Notes: a model not told the origin generated them from the sequence alone. 34,315 nt of DNA from Candidatus Nanoarchaeia archaeon (GCA_028710615.1 JAQTTT010000003.1:1-34315); one strand, 5' to 3'. Shown: positions 1 through 8,573, numbered from the stretch's first letter. Translations and numbers: made by a program.

Positions 1-595
1 GCAATTCTTCATCAGTTTTTTTTTCAATATTGCTTTTGGCATTAAACATTTCAATGCCCAATTTTTCAATGCTTATTTTTGCAATCTTGTTTAATCTATC
101 TTTAATTTTTAAATCAATATTTGTTGTTGTTGGGGATTTGAACAAATCCATGTCGCTAATCATTCCTGCCAATAATAATTTTGCAGTTTTTTCAGAAAGC
201 TTTATTTCTTCGTAAAAAAAATATTTTGCTATTATTGTGCATGTTGAGCCAACAGGCTCTGAATGATATTTTATTGGCTTAGATGTTTTAATGTCTCCTG
301 AAATGTTGTGGTGGTCAATTACTTCCATGATTTCCGCTTCTTCAAACCCTTCACCCATTTGGCAGCACGCGCAATGGTCAACAAGAATCACTTTTTTCCC
401 TTTTAATGAATCAATTTTTTTTGGCTCTGGAATATTGAATTTTTCAAGAATGAATCTTGTTTCATCATCAATTTTTCCAAAAACAAAAGCTTGGGCATTG
501 ACTCCCTGTATTTTTTTTAATTCAGCATAAGCTATTGCGCTTGCAACAGTGTCCAAATCAGGATTTTTATGCCCCATTATTATAATGCTTTCCAC
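1..595 (-). CDS. ppaC: Manganese-dependent (family II, DHH) inorganic pyrophosphatase, C-terminus cut by window edge
   Basis: Hydrolyses pyrophosphate to phosphate in the cytoplasm and so pulls biosynthetic reactions forward, including the nucleotide-sugar syntheses encoded nearby. About 198 residues are present of a family length near 310; the DHHA2 domain lies outside the window. The metal ligands of the family are visible: His9, Asp13 and Asp15 in GHKNPDLD, Asp73 in LVDH, His95-His96 in the DHH motif IDHH, and Asp148 in GMISDMD. EPVGSTCT (113-120) and LFKSPTTT (151-158) also match the family closely. The start is a GTG at 595-593, because no ATG precedes the first motif. After VDH the usual Asn-Glu is replaced by Cys-Ala-Trp-Cys. 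It is divergent from the isoaspartyl methyltransferase gene. Confidence 0.93.
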   Translation of the reverse strand, partial: MESIIIMGHKNPDLDTVASAIAYAELKKIQGVNAQAFVFGKIDDETRFILEKFNIPEPKKIDSLKGKKVILVDHCACCQMGEGFEEAEIMEVIDHHNISGDIKTSKPIKYHSEPVGSTCTIIAKYFFYEEIKLSEKTAKLLLAGMISDMDLFKSPTTTNIDLKIKDRLNKIAKISIEKLGIEMFNAKSNIEKKTDEEL

Positions 596-611
596 AATGT
601 TTTAATTAATG

Positions 612-628
612 AAAAAGGTTTAAAAAAA
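612..628. promoter_or_regulatory. Shared TATA-like box between divergent genes
   Basis: TTTAAA at 619-624 is the only clear TATA-like element in the 57-nt spacer. Its centre is about 31 nt from the GTG at 653 and about 27 nt from the GTG at 595, so one symmetric box may serve two leaderless transcripts. Confidence 0.5.
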
Positions 629-652
629 CTTTCGGCATAATTAATAATTGAA

Positions 653-1267
653 GTGAGCACCAAAAAAGCAATGCTTGAATCATTAAAAAACGGGAATTTA
701 ATAAAAAATTCAAATATTTTAAAAGCGTTTAATAAGATTAAAAGAGAGGATTTTTTGCCCGATTATTTGAAGGATTTGGCTTATGCTGATGCTCCTTTGC
801 CCATAAGCAAAACAGAAAGCATGAATCAAATCTCCACAACCCTTTTTTTTATTGATGCCTTGAATCTTAATTCAGGGCATACTGTTCTTGAGGTTGGGGC
901 TGGAAGCGGTTATTCCACAGCGATTTTGTCAGAGATTGTGGGAAAAACCGGGAATGTTGTAAGCTTTGAGCTTGACAAGGAACTGCATGAAAAAGCTAAA
1001 AAGAATTTGAAAAAATATTCAAACGTTACATTGGTTTTGGGCAATGGATTAAAAGGGTTTCCCGACAAAGCGCCGTATGACAGGGCAATCTTGTTTGGAG
1101 CTCTTGAAAAAAATCCTGAAGCAATCATGAATCAATTAAAAGTCGGCGGAGTATTGGTTTATCCCAAAGGCTCAATACTTCAGTCCCTTGTCAGGATTAA
1201 AAAGCTCCAGAAAGGATTGAAATCAGAATCTTTGGGAGAATACAGGCTTTCAAAGCTTATCAATTGA
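653..1267 (+). CDS. pcm: Protein-L-isoaspartate O-methyltransferase family protein
   Basis: SAM-dependent methyltransferase that repairs isoaspartyl residues in damaged proteins (family knowledge). The 204-residue product has the usual length. It has the N-terminal helical cap with REDFLPDYL (31-39), a divergent substrate loop PISKTESMNQIST (50-62), SAM motif I VLEVGAGSGYST (78-89), the acidic residue of motif II in VVSFELD, and the C-terminal MNQLKVGGVLVYPKG typical of the family. The start is GTG at 653, 31 nt after a TATA-like box. A T10 tract follows the stop, so it is probably monocistronic. The loop between 50 and 62 is less like the canonical family sequence, so substrate specificity is slightly less certain than the fold. 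Confidence 0.88.
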   Translation: MSTKKAMLESLKNGNLIKNSNILKAFNKIKREDFLPDYLKDLAYADAPLPISKTESMNQISTTLFFIDALNLNSGHTVLEVGAGSGYSTAILSEIVGKTGNVVSFELDKELHEKAKKNLKKYSNVTLVLGNGLKGFPDKAPYDRAILFGALEKNPEAIMNQLKVGGVLVYPKGSILQSLVRIKKLQKGLKSESLGEYRLSKLIN

Positions 1268-1272
1268 ATTGA

Positions 1273-1282
1273 TTTTTTTTTT
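1273..1282 (+). terminator. Oligo-T tract terminator
   Basis: T10 begins 6 nt after the stop of the methyltransferase gene and precedes the promoter of the Orc1/Cdc6 operon. Archaeal RNA polymerase commonly terminates at U-tracts without a hairpin. Confidence 0.5.
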
Positions 1283-1295
1283 GATTAAAGGAAAG

Positions 1296-1303
1296 TATTT
1301 AAA
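1296..1303 (+). promoter_or_regulatory. TATA box of the orc1/cdc6 operon
   Basis: TATTTAAA centred about 27 nt before the ATG at 1327; this fits a leaderless transcript beginning at or next to the start codon. Confidence 0.6.
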
Positions 1304-1326
1304 CTTTTAAAACTTCCTTTAATATC

Positions 1327-2391
1327 ATGTCTTTATTTAATGATTTATTGTCAAGCGAACAGACTTTATTCATTGATGAAAGCGTTTTGGATTTTGATTA
1401 CATTCCTGACTGCATTAAAAACAGGGATTTTGAAATGAATAAGATTGCTGACAGCATTAAGCCCTTGTTTTTTGACAAAAGGCCTGCAAATGTTTTTATC
1501 ACTGGAAAGCCGGGCATTGGAAAGACTTTGACAGTTAGGTATATTTTGCAGGATTTAAGCGAGAACAGGAATGAGGTGATTCCATGCTATATAAACAATT
1601 GGAAGTGCTCAACGTATCACAGCGTTTTTGTTGAATTAAGCAAGTTTTTTGGGGTTCCTTATCCAAGAAAAGGAGTAAGCACCGATGAGATAATAAGGAA
1701 TATTATTAAAAAAATTGAAGGAAAGAAAGGGGTTGTCATTGTTTTTGATGAGATTGACAAGGCAAAAGACACTGATTTTATTTATCCTTTGGTTGAAGGG
1801 CTTGGAAGAAAAATAGGGATAATTTTGATTTCAAATTATTCTGATTTTTTGAAAAGAATGGATTCAAGGCTGATTTCAAGGCTTAACATTGAAAATCTTG
1901 ATTTCAAGGAATATGATTATTCCCAAGTTTCGGATATTTTAAAGGAAAGGGTTAAATACGCTTTTTTTCCTGATGTTTTTGAAAGCGCTGCATTAAAATT
2001 AGTTGTTGACCATTGCTTTGAAAAAAGGGATTTAAGAATGGGGATATCCCTGCTTTTAAAATCAGGAAGGGCTGCAGAGAATGATGCAAGCAGGAAAATA
2101 AAAGAAGAGCATGTTTTGTCAGCAATTAAAACCCTTAAAAATTCTGCCAAGACCGACATGATTAAAGAATTGCAAGAGCATGAAAAAGCAATAATTAATT
2201 TATTGCAAAACAATAACGGATTAATAACAGGGGAATTATATGAATTGTTCATAAAATCAAATAAAGGAGTGAGCCTCAGAACTTTCAGGAAATACTTAAA
2301 CAGGCTGGAAACCCTTGAATTCATCACCACAGAAGAAACCGGGCAGGGTTTCAGGGGAAAGAGCAGGAAAATATTTTTGAGGAAAAATTAA
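1327..2391 (+). CDS. cdc6: Orc1/Cdc6 replication initiator
   Basis: AAA+ ATPase that binds origins and loads the MCM helicase in archaea. The 354-residue protein shows Walker A GKPGIGKT (60-67), Walker B VVIVFDEID (136-144), a sensor 1 strand ILISN (166-170), the box VII arginines in DSRLISRL (179-186), and a C-terminal region rich in helix-turn-helix character (about 280-354, including RTFRKYLNRLETL) as expected for the winged helix. It is the first gene of a coupled operon: its TAA shares an A with the ATG of the next gene. No origin recognition repeats were seen in the short upstream spacer. Operon partnership with membrane and glycosylation genes is unexpected from function alone. Confidence 0.93.
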   Translation: MSLFNDLLSSEQTLFIDESVLDFDYIPDCIKNRDFEMNKIADSIKPLFFDKRPANVFITGKPGIGKTLTVRYILQDLSENRNEVIPCYINNWKCSTYHSVFVELSKFFGVPYPRKGVSTDEIIRNIIKKIEGKKGVVIVFDEIDKAKDTDFIYPLVEGLGRKIGIILISNYSDFLKRMDSRLISRLNIENLDFKEYDYSQVSDILKERVKYAFFPDVFESAALKLVVDHCFEKRDLRMGISLLLKSGRAAENDASRKIKEEHVLSAIKTLKNSAKTDMIKELQEHEKAIINLLQNNNGLITGELYELFIKSNKGVSLRTFRKYLNRLETLEFITTEETGQGFRGKSRKIFLRKN

Positions 2392-3212
2392 TGGTTTTAG
2401 AAAGCTTAATAACTCCGCGTGAAGTCAGAAAAAACAGCTGGTACTTATTTTTTCTTGGAATCATTTTTTCAAGCTCAGGAATAATTCTTTCAATCTTTGT
2501 ATTTCCGGGAAACGCGGGAATATTCTCTGTTTTTTTGACAACTCTTGCGGCTGCGCCGTTATTCATATTGCTTCTTCAGGAAGAGGAATTATTGTCAATA
2601 AGATTGATTGAAAAAAAACAGCCGATATTCAAGAACAACATTGACATAATAAGCGCTTTCTTTTTTTTGTTTTTAGGATTCACGATTTCATGCATTCTAT
2701 GGTTTTGCTTTTTGCCTGAAGGAACATTTAATTTAGCATTTAATGAGCAATTGAATGAGATATCTTCAATTCAGTCAATAGCAACAGGAAACATTGCGTC
2801 TCCAGGATTATTTGAAACAGTATTAAAAAATAATTTAAGAGTCTTGTTTTTCTGCATGCTTTTTTCATTGATTTACGGGGCAGGAGCCGTATTAATACTT
2901 GCGTGGAATGCAAGCGTTTTAGGCACAGCTGTTGGATTGTTTATTCGGGAAAAAATGGCTTCTGATTCAAGCATGGTTGCAGTGTTTTTGTCAAACCTCC
3001 CTTTCGGGCTTGGGCAATACATGTTTCACGGAGCATTTGAATTAACTGCTTATTTTATAGGAAGCCTTATTGGAGGGATTTTAAGCGCGTCAATTGTGAG
3101 AAAAAGCTTCACTAACAGGAACTTTTTTAAATTATTTAAGAACATAATATTTTTATTGCTTATAAGCATAGCATTAATATTCATAGCAGCAATAATTGAA
3201 GTGAATCTGTGA
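2391..3212 (+). CDS. SpoIIM/DUF95-family membrane protein
   Basis: Integral membrane protein of 273 residues resembling stage II sporulation protein M (PF01944). In archaea, which do not sporulate, its role is unknown. About six hydrophobic segments are apparent (near 19-40, 47-64, 85-107, 148-180, 212-236 and 248-268). The family-like stretch is in the C-terminal half: NNLRVLFFCMLFSLIYGAGA, then WNASVLGTAVG, then LPFGLGQYMFHGAFELTAYF with its conserved His-Gly-x-Phe-Glu. The start overlaps the upstream stop (TAATG) and the stop overlaps the downstream ATG (TGATG), so translation of three genes is probably coupled. Confidence 0.8.
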   Translation: MVLESLITPREVRKNSWYLFFLGIIFSSSGIILSIFVFPGNAGIFSVFLTTLAAAPLFILLLQEEELLSIRLIEKKQPIFKNNIDIISAFFFLFLGFTISCILWFCFLPEGTFNLAFNEQLNEISSIQSIATGNIASPGLFETVLKNNLRVLFFCMLFSLIYGAGAVLILAWNASVLGTAVGLFIREKMASDSSMVAVFLSNLPFGLGQYMFHGAFELTAYFIGSLIGGILSASIVRKSFTNRNFFKLFKNIIFLLLISIALIFIAAIIEVNL

Positions 3213-5872
3213 TGGCAAAGAAAAAAAAAGCTAAAAACGCAAAAAAGGCAAAAGATGATGAAGATGATGATTTTGAATTGGATTTTTCAGGAGTCAAAAA
3301 CTGGCTTGTGAAAAAAAAGAAATACACTTATCCTTTGTCAATAATATTATTAATATCAATAGTCTGCTTTTTTGCTTGGAATGTAAGAACCCAGTCAGCC
3401 GCAAATCTGCAGGGCAAGTTTTTGCTTGGGCTTGACCCCTATTTTTTCTTAAGATACGCCAAAGACATTGTCAGCAATGAATACACGGAAACAGACATAA
3501 TGAGGTTTTATCCAACAGGATTTCAAAGGAATTTGGAATTGCCTTCGCCCTCTTTTGGAACAGCGATTTATTATAAAGCCCTTAATTTTTTGGGATTTAA
3601 TCTGTCAGTGACTGAAACTGGAATACTTTTTCCCGCAATTTCAACAATTTTTGCAATGATATTCTTTTTTTTGTTTGTTAAAGAGGTTTTTAAAAGCAAT
3701 AAAATTGCCTTTGTTTCATCAATGCTTTTAAGCGTAGTGCCGGGATTTTTATTCAGGACCAGCGCAGGATTCCTTGACAAAGAAAGCATAGCAATGGTTT
3801 TCTTTTTTGGATTGATGTTTTTCATGCAAAGGGCTTTTAATCAAAAAATCATTCTTAAAAAAGCGTTTTATGGTTTGCTTTCAGGGATTTTCTTAATGGG
3901 TTCAGCACTATCTTGGGGAGGGGCAAACATACTTTTAATTCCAATGGGAATAAGCTTTGTTTTTTTGATATTTTTCAAGATATCAAAAAGAAGCGATTCA
4001 ATCATTTATCTTATTTTAACTTTATTTTCATTCAGCGTTTCACTAATCACTCCCAGGTATGGCGTGGGGATTGATGTGCTGGAGCATTACATGTTTTTAT
4101 TGATTCCAATATCCCTTTTTTTAAACATCTATTGCCATGAAATTTATCCAAAAATATCAAAATATTTAATCAAATACAAGCCCCAAAATTTGCCTGAGCA
4201 TTTTTATATGCTTGCTGTTGCAATCATCATTATTTTTATAGTTAGCCCAATTTTTCCCGGAATTGATTTTTATCAAAGAATATTTGCATTTATTCAGGAG
4301 CAATTGAATCCTGTTGGCGATGCGTTTTCAAGAAGCGTCAGCGAAAATCAGCCCCCATATTTCATAAGCCTGCAAAGCAATGATTGGTGGAGCGCTTTGA
4401 ATTTCATATTTTTTACAATGATAATAGGCTCCTTTTTTTTATTCTATGAAATGCTTAAAAAATTTCCAAAGCAAAGGCTTGTTTTTTCAATAATTTATGC
4501 ATTAATAATCATGGCGTTTATTTTTTCAAGATTCAGCGATTCGCAGGAATATGCAACATTCAACAGCTTTTTTGAGATGAGAATTCTTGGAATAGAACTG
4601 CATTACATAATACTTTCCTTGTTTTTGATATATTCAGCGTATTTTATCTATAAAAACAGAGAAAGGATGGATGATTTCAGCGAGATAAAATTTGAATATT
4701 TATTCTTGTTCATATTGTTTTTTTTATCAATTGTTGTTTCAAGAGGCTCAATAAGGCTGATTTTCATGGTTTGCCCCTCTGCTGCAATTCTTTCAGGATA
4801 TGCTTTTGAAAAATTAAGCGTGCAAGCGTCAAAAATAATAAAATCATCAAATATTTCATATTTTTTGATTGGAGCAATATTTTTGCTAATATTTTTCCAT
4901 AATTACAATATTTCTTTTAACTCAAACAAGAATTTTTACTCAAGCTTCACAACTGAATGGGATGAGGCAATGCAATGGGTAAGGGAAAACACTGCGAATG
5001 ATAGTGTTTTTACGCATTGGTGGGATTACGGCTACTGGGTGCAGACAATGGGAGAGAGAGCCACAACGCTTGATGGAGGAAACTATTATGTTCAAAGAAA
5101 CCATTTGACTGGAAGGTATTTATTTGCATCAAGGATTTATCAGAATGGAGCATATAATATGACTGAGCCTGCAACGCATTTAATCCATGATTTTGCTGAA
5201 CCGGATTATTTCTTAATCATTGATGATGATGTCTTGAAATTTGTCCAGATGGGAAGGATTGGAAAAAGGCCTGTTCATTATTCTGTTGGAGGATTTTCTG
5301 AAGAGATTGAAAATCCGGGAATTGACAATGCAACGCTTTTTCCAAAGTTATTGTTTTTTGATTCAATTTATGGAGCTTTTCCTGTTCAGGAAGATTTTGT
5401 ATACAATAACTTTATTTTTAAAAAAGAATCGACTTTTGTGTTGGCAATAATTTATCCGTTTAATCCCGAAGAATATGCTTTTGGCAACCCATATGCTTAT
5501 ATTTATAATCAATACATACCTGACCAAAGAATTGTAATTCCCTTTAATGGGCAATGCTTTTTTGGTGAAGGATGCTTTACCCACAGGAGTGATGGAGTCA
5601 GGGAATATCCTCTTTTATTGCAGGATGGGGTTGTATTAATAACTGAGAATGCGTCGGATAATTTATTCACGTATTTATATTTGTTGAATATGAGCGTTCC
5701 GGGATTTGAAATAGCGTATGACAATGAAAGGGCTTTGACTGTTCAGGGAATGGCAAGCCAATCTTTGACAGACATTAAAATTTACAAGATTAACTATGAT
5801 GAATTGGGAAAATGGGCATTGGATGAAGGCTTGCCTGAATATTGGTCTTATCCGGGTGATGCAATTTGGTAA
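3212..5872 (+). CDS. aglB: AglB/STT3 oligosaccharyltransferase catalytic subunit
   Basis: GT66 membrane enzyme that transfers a dolichyl-linked glycan to Asn in surface-protein sequons; the last step of archaeal N-glycosylation, acting on the outer face of the membrane. With the ATG at 3212 it has 886 residues. Seen in order: a charged Lys-rich then Asp-rich N-terminus (1-23), a first TM near 40-56, the first acidic motif in GLDPYF (Asp75), a second acidic site in GFLDKES (Asp189), about a dozen further TM segments, an SVSEN sequence (375-379) at the place of the SVAE/TIXE loop motif, and the hallmark WWDYGYW (603-609) opening the soluble domain, followed by a DK-like stretch ending IYG near 720. 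ATG 3212 was preferred over GTG 3209 because it overlaps the previous stop as TGATG. Confidence 0.95.
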   Translation: MAKKKKAKNAKKAKDDEDDDFELDFSGVKNWLVKKKKYTYPLSIILLISIVCFFAWNVRTQSAANLQGKFLLGLDPYFFLRYAKDIVSNEYTETDIMRFYPTGFQRNLELPSPSFGTAIYYKALNFLGFNLSVTETGILFPAISTIFAMIFFFLFVKEVFKSNKIAFVSSMLLSVVPGFLFRTSAGFLDKESIAMVFFFGLMFFMQRAFNQKIILKKAFYGLLSGIFLMGSALSWGGANILLIPMGISFVFLIFFKISKRSDSIIYLILTLFSFSVSLITPRYGVGIDVLEHYMFLLIPISLFLNIYCHEIYPKISKYLIKYKPQNLPEHFYMLAVAIIIIFIVSPIFPGIDFYQRIFAFIQEQLNPVGDAFSRSVSENQPPYFISLQSNDWWSALNFIFFTMIIGSFFLFYEMLKKFPKQRLVFSIIYALIIMAFIFSRFSDSQEYATFNSFFEMRILGIELHYIILSLFLIYSAYFIYKNRERMDDFSEIKFEYLFLFILFFLSIVVSRGSIRLIFMVCPSAAILSGYAFEKLSVQASKIIKSSNISYFLIGAIFLLIFFHNYNISFNSNKNFYSSFTTEWDEAMQWVRENTANDSVFTHWWDYGYWVQTMGERATTLDGGNYYVQRNHLTGRYLFASRIYQNGAYNMTEPATHLIHDFAEPDYFLIIDDDVLKFVQMGRIGKRPVHYSVGGFSEEIENPGIDNATLFPKLLFFDSIYGAFPVQEDFVYNNFIFKKESTFVLAIIYPFNPEEYAFGNPYAYIYNQYIPDQRIVIPFNGQCFFGEGCFTHRSDGVREYPLLLQDGVVLITENASDNLFTYLYLLNMSVPGFEIAYDNERALTVQGMASQSLTDIKIYKINYDELGKWALDEGLPEYWSYPGDAIW

Positions 5873-6882
5873 TCCTGCTTATTTCATTATTTTTAAGTTT
5901 TTTTATCACGTATTTTGCAACCCCCCAGTTTATCAAATTTTTCAAAGAAATAAAAACAGAAAGCACGGATGTTCATAAAAAAAAGAATCCATTGATTCCA
6001 ATGGGAGGGGGAATATGCGCATTATCAGGATTATTGTCCGGAGTTTTTGTATTCATTGCATTGAATACTTTTTTTCTTAAAAGCCAGCAGGATTATACTG
6101 AATTATTTAGCGGAATTATTTCAATAATGATAATAACTTTTTCAGGATTCTTTGATGATTTGGCAAGCAAGCAGGTAAAATATGAGGGATTCACCTATAA
6201 AAAAGGTTTAAAGCAGTGGCAAAAACCGCTATTAACGCTTCCAGCAGTAATACCTCTAATGGTTATAAATGCGGGCTCAACAGTTATTAATCTCCCTGTT
6301 TTTGGATTTATTGATTTAGGCCTGCTTTATCCCTTGCTAATAATACCTGTTGGAATAATTGGCTGCGCAAACATGGTTAATCTATTGGGGGGATTTAATG
6401 GTTTAGAGGCAAGCATGGGAGCTGTTTATACTTTAAGCCTGGGATTATTTGCATTAAGCATTGGGGAAAATTTGGTTGCTTTAATGCTATTGTGCTCAAC
6501 AGCAGCTTTAATCGCATTTCTAATATTTAATTATTTTCCTGCTAAGATTTTTCCAGGAGACAGCTTGACTTATTTTTTGGGGGTTTTGGTTGCTGTTTGC
6601 GCAATAATGGCTGACATGGAAAAATTTGCATTAATAACAATGTCTTTATTCATTATTGAAGGATTGCTGAAAGCAGCGTCTTTTATTAAGCTTAAAAAAT
6701 TTGCTTCAAGCCTGGGAATGCTTGATGATTCTACTGGGATAATAAAATCAAAATATAATAAGATTTATTCCTTGACTCATTTTGCAATGGGCAAAAAAGG
6801 GGCAACAGAGCAGCAGATAGTCATAAGGTTGCTAATAATGCAGGTATTTGTTGCAATAATTCCATGGCTTCTTTATGCATAA
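5866..6882 (+). CDS. Dolichyl/polyprenyl-phosphate GlcNAc-1-phosphate transferase (GPT/MraY superfamily)
   Basis: Membrane enzyme that moves a sugar 1-phosphate, typically GlcNAc-1-P from UDP-GlcNAc, to dolichyl phosphate and so starts the lipid-linked glycan that AglB later uses. The 338 residues contain about ten TM segments and the superfamily motifs: DVHKKKNPLIPMGGG (35-49), an acidic pair in SGFFDDLAS (96-97), the strongly conserved NMVNLLGGFNGLEASMG (168-184) and FPGDSLTYFLG (228-238). These fit the eukaryotic Alg7/archaeal AglH branch better than bacterial MraY. The only usable start is TTG at 5866, overlapping the end of aglB by 7 nt, implying coupling. Its stop abuts the stop of the convergent GT2 gene. 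The exact sugar cannot be read from sequence. Confidence 0.9.
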   Translation: MVILLISLFLSFFITYFATPQFIKFFKEIKTESTDVHKKKNPLIPMGGGICALSGLLSGVFVFIALNTFFLKSQQDYTELFSGIISIMIITFSGFFDDLASKQVKYEGFTYKKGLKQWQKPLLTLPAVIPLMVINAGSTVINLPVFGFIDLGLLYPLLIIPVGIIGCANMVNLLGGFNGLEASMGAVYTLSLGLFALSIGENLVALMLLCSTAALIAFLIFNYFPAKIFPGDSLTYFLGVLVAVCAIMADMEKFALITMSLFIIEGLLKAASFIKLKKFASSLGMLDDSTGIIKSKYNKIYSLTHFAMGKKGATEQQIVIRLLIMQVFVAIIPWLLYA

Positions 6883-7758
6883 TCATTTGGTGCTTTCAAC
6901 CCTTTTCCAGACCTGCTTGAATTTTTTTTTAGTTAATTTATCATAAAATATTAATATCCATAAATACAATCTTGCTGGAAACAAAATCAAGCTCCAAAAT
7001 AATTCCCTTAAATTTTTAGCATAGCTGATAGCGTAAAAAGGGCCTTTAATTGCTTCAATTAAAAAACTTCTCATTTTAGGAGTTTTTTTAAAATATTTAT
7101 TTAATTGAGGGTATCCTCCGGCGCTTCTTCTTTTTTGCTTAATCCAATCAGAAAAATTATCAGGGTATTTTGCATAAACTTTTGCTTTAGGCACGTATTC
7201 AGTGTCAAATCCCTTATTCCAAACATATTTGCTCATGTACGCGTCTTCGCTTAATAAATCAGCAGGCAATTCGCTTATAATGCCCGCCCTTAATCCGATT
7301 AAGTTTCCGCTGCAATCAATAAAATTCTTGTTTTTTCTTCTTTTTAATTTTTCTTTATGGGCCGCATCTGCCAATAATTTAGACCAATACCCCATCAAAT
7401 TTTTATTTTTATTTGTGCTTAAAACTTTTCCGCCAGAAATTCCGACCTCCTCATTATCAAAAGAATCAATAATTAAATTAATGCTGTCTTTGTCCAAATA
7501 ATTATCCCCATCGCAAAGAATTAATATCCTTCCTTTTGCTTTCTTAAATCCCATATTCAAAGCATTCCATTTGCCTATTGCATTATCCTTTATTAATCTG
7601 GCTTTTGGATTCGCTTTTTTTGCAGAATCCAAGGTTTCCTTGTCAGGAGCAATAATCAATAATTCATAGGGTTCCTTGATTTTTTGGGAGGCAATGGATT
7701 TAATGCATTTTCCAATAGTTTTAGATTCATTATAAGCAGTGATAATGACTGAAATCAT
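6883..7758 (-). CDS. GT2 glycosyltransferase with C-terminal membrane segment
   Basis: Inverting GT-A glycosyltransferase of 291 residues, probably acting on the cytoplasmic face in assembly of the surface glycan. Seen: N-terminal strand and turn SVIITAYNES (3-12), nucleotide-binding Asp83-Gly-Asp85 in LCDGDN, a catalytic-type Glu-Asp at 171-172 in SEDAYMS, and a QKRRSAGGY sequence (208-216) at the place where processive GT2 enzymes carry Q/RxxRW. A hydrophobic stretch near 249-272 followed by Lys/Arg-rich sequence probably anchors it to the membrane. It converges with the GPT gene with no base between the two stop codons. Donor and acceptor are unknown. Confidence 0.88.
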   Translation of the reverse strand: MISVIITAYNESKTIGKCIKSIASQKIKEPYELLIIAPDKETLDSAKKANPKARLIKDNAIGKWNALNMGFKKAKGRILILCDGDNYLDKDSINLIIDSFDNEEVGISGGKVLSTNKNKNLMGYWSKLLADAAHKEKLKRRKNKNFIDCSGNLIGLRAGIISELPADLLSEDAYMSKYVWNKGFDTEYVPKAKVYAKYPDNFSDWIKQKRRSAGGYPQLNKYFKKTPKMRSFLIEAIKGPFYAISYAKNLRELFWSLILFPARLYLWILIFYDKLTKKKFKQVWKRVESTK

Positions 7759-7781
7759 AAAGTTTTAAATTGGTTATGTTT

Positions 7782-7789
7782 TTTTAAAA
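7782..7789 (-). promoter_or_regulatory. TATA-like box for GT2 gene at 7758
   Basis: TTTTAAAA, centre 27-28 nt from the ATG at 7758 on the minus strand; fits a leaderless start. Confidence 0.5.
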
Positions 7790-7854
7790 GTTATGGGAAA
7801 TAATTTATTGGGATTATCTGATTCATTTCATCTTTTAAGCATTTTTTGGAAAAA

Positions 7855-7863
7855 GATTTAAAC
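7855..7863 (+). promoter_or_regulatory. TATA box of the rfbFG operon
   Basis: GATTTAAAC, with its TTTAAA core centred about 25 nt before the ATG at 7884. Confidence 0.55.
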
Positions 7864-7883
7864 TTAATGCTTATTAATTTATT

Positions 7884-8573
7884 ATGAAGCCAGCTGAATT
7901 GTCTCTTGTAATCCCTCTTTTTAATGAGGAAGAAAATGTTGTTTCTCTTTTGAATGTTTTGACCTCTGCTTTGAAAAAAGAAGGCATTAGTTATGAAGTG
8001 TTGGCAGTTGATAATGGCTCCATGGATAACACTGGGGATTTAATTGATAAATTTTCTAAAAAATGCAGGAATGTCATAAAAATAAAGGTAAAAGAGAATA
8101 AAGGGTATGGCTTTGGAGTTTTGTCCGGATTAAAAAAAGCCAAAGGAAAATACATTGGATATCTTTGGGGGGATAATCAGATTTCTCCAAAAACAACGAT
8201 TCAGGTTTTTAAAAAATTAAAAAAAGAGAATCTGGATCTATGCAAAATAACAAGGATTGAAAGGACAGAGTCATTGTTAAGGATAATCCAATCCATGATA
8301 TATAATTTACTGGTTAAATTATTGTTTGGTGTTGATTCAAAGGACATGAATGGCTGCCCTAAAATATTCAAAAAAGAGGCGTATGAGAAACTGAATCCTG
8401 AATCAAAAGACTGGTTTTTGGATGCTGAAATAATGATAAAATTGAAAAAAAATAATTTAAAATTCGGAGAAATATCAGTTGTTTCAAAAGACAGGGAAGG
8501 TGGAAAATCAAGCGTCAGCTTATTAACGGGGTTTGAGTTCTTAAAGAATATATTTAAATATAGGTTTATTTAA
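7884..8573 (+). CDS. GT2 glycosyltransferase, dolichyl-phosphate sugar synthase-like
   Basis: A compact GT-A domain of 229 residues without TM segments, of the DPM1/polyprenyl-phosphate glycosyltransferase type. Visible: LVIPLFNEEENV (8-19), the nucleotide-binding AVDNGSMDNTGD (41-52), ENKGYGFGVLSGLKKAKG (71-88) and WGDNQISP (95-102), which is the acidic metal-binding site with Asp97. It lacks the usual DADLQ sequence, having GDNQ in its place. It opens an operon with rfbF, rfbG and an SDR reductase (gaps of 9 and 4 nt, then a 4-nt overlap), so it probably handles a lipid or acceptor step in the same deoxysugar pathway. Whether it makes a lipid-phosphate sugar or transfers directly is undecided. 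Confidence 0.84.
   Translation: MKPAELSLVIPLFNEEENVVSLLNVLTSALKKEGISYEVLAVDNGSMDNTGDLIDKFSKKCRNVIKIKVKENKGYGFGVLSGLKKAKGKYIGYLWGDNQISPKTTIQVFKKLKKENLDLCKITRIERTESLLRIIQSMIYNLLVKLLFGVDSKDMNGCPKIFKKEAYEKLNPESKDWFLDAEIMIKLKKNNLKFGEISVVSKDREGGKSSVSLLTGFEFLKNIFKYRFI

Noticed and set aside
1268-1326. Replication origin with ORB elements next to orc1/cdc6
   Set aside because: The spacer is only 59 nt, contains a T-tract and a TATA box, and shows no repeated G-rich origin recognition motif or duplex-unwinding region distinct from the general A/T richness.
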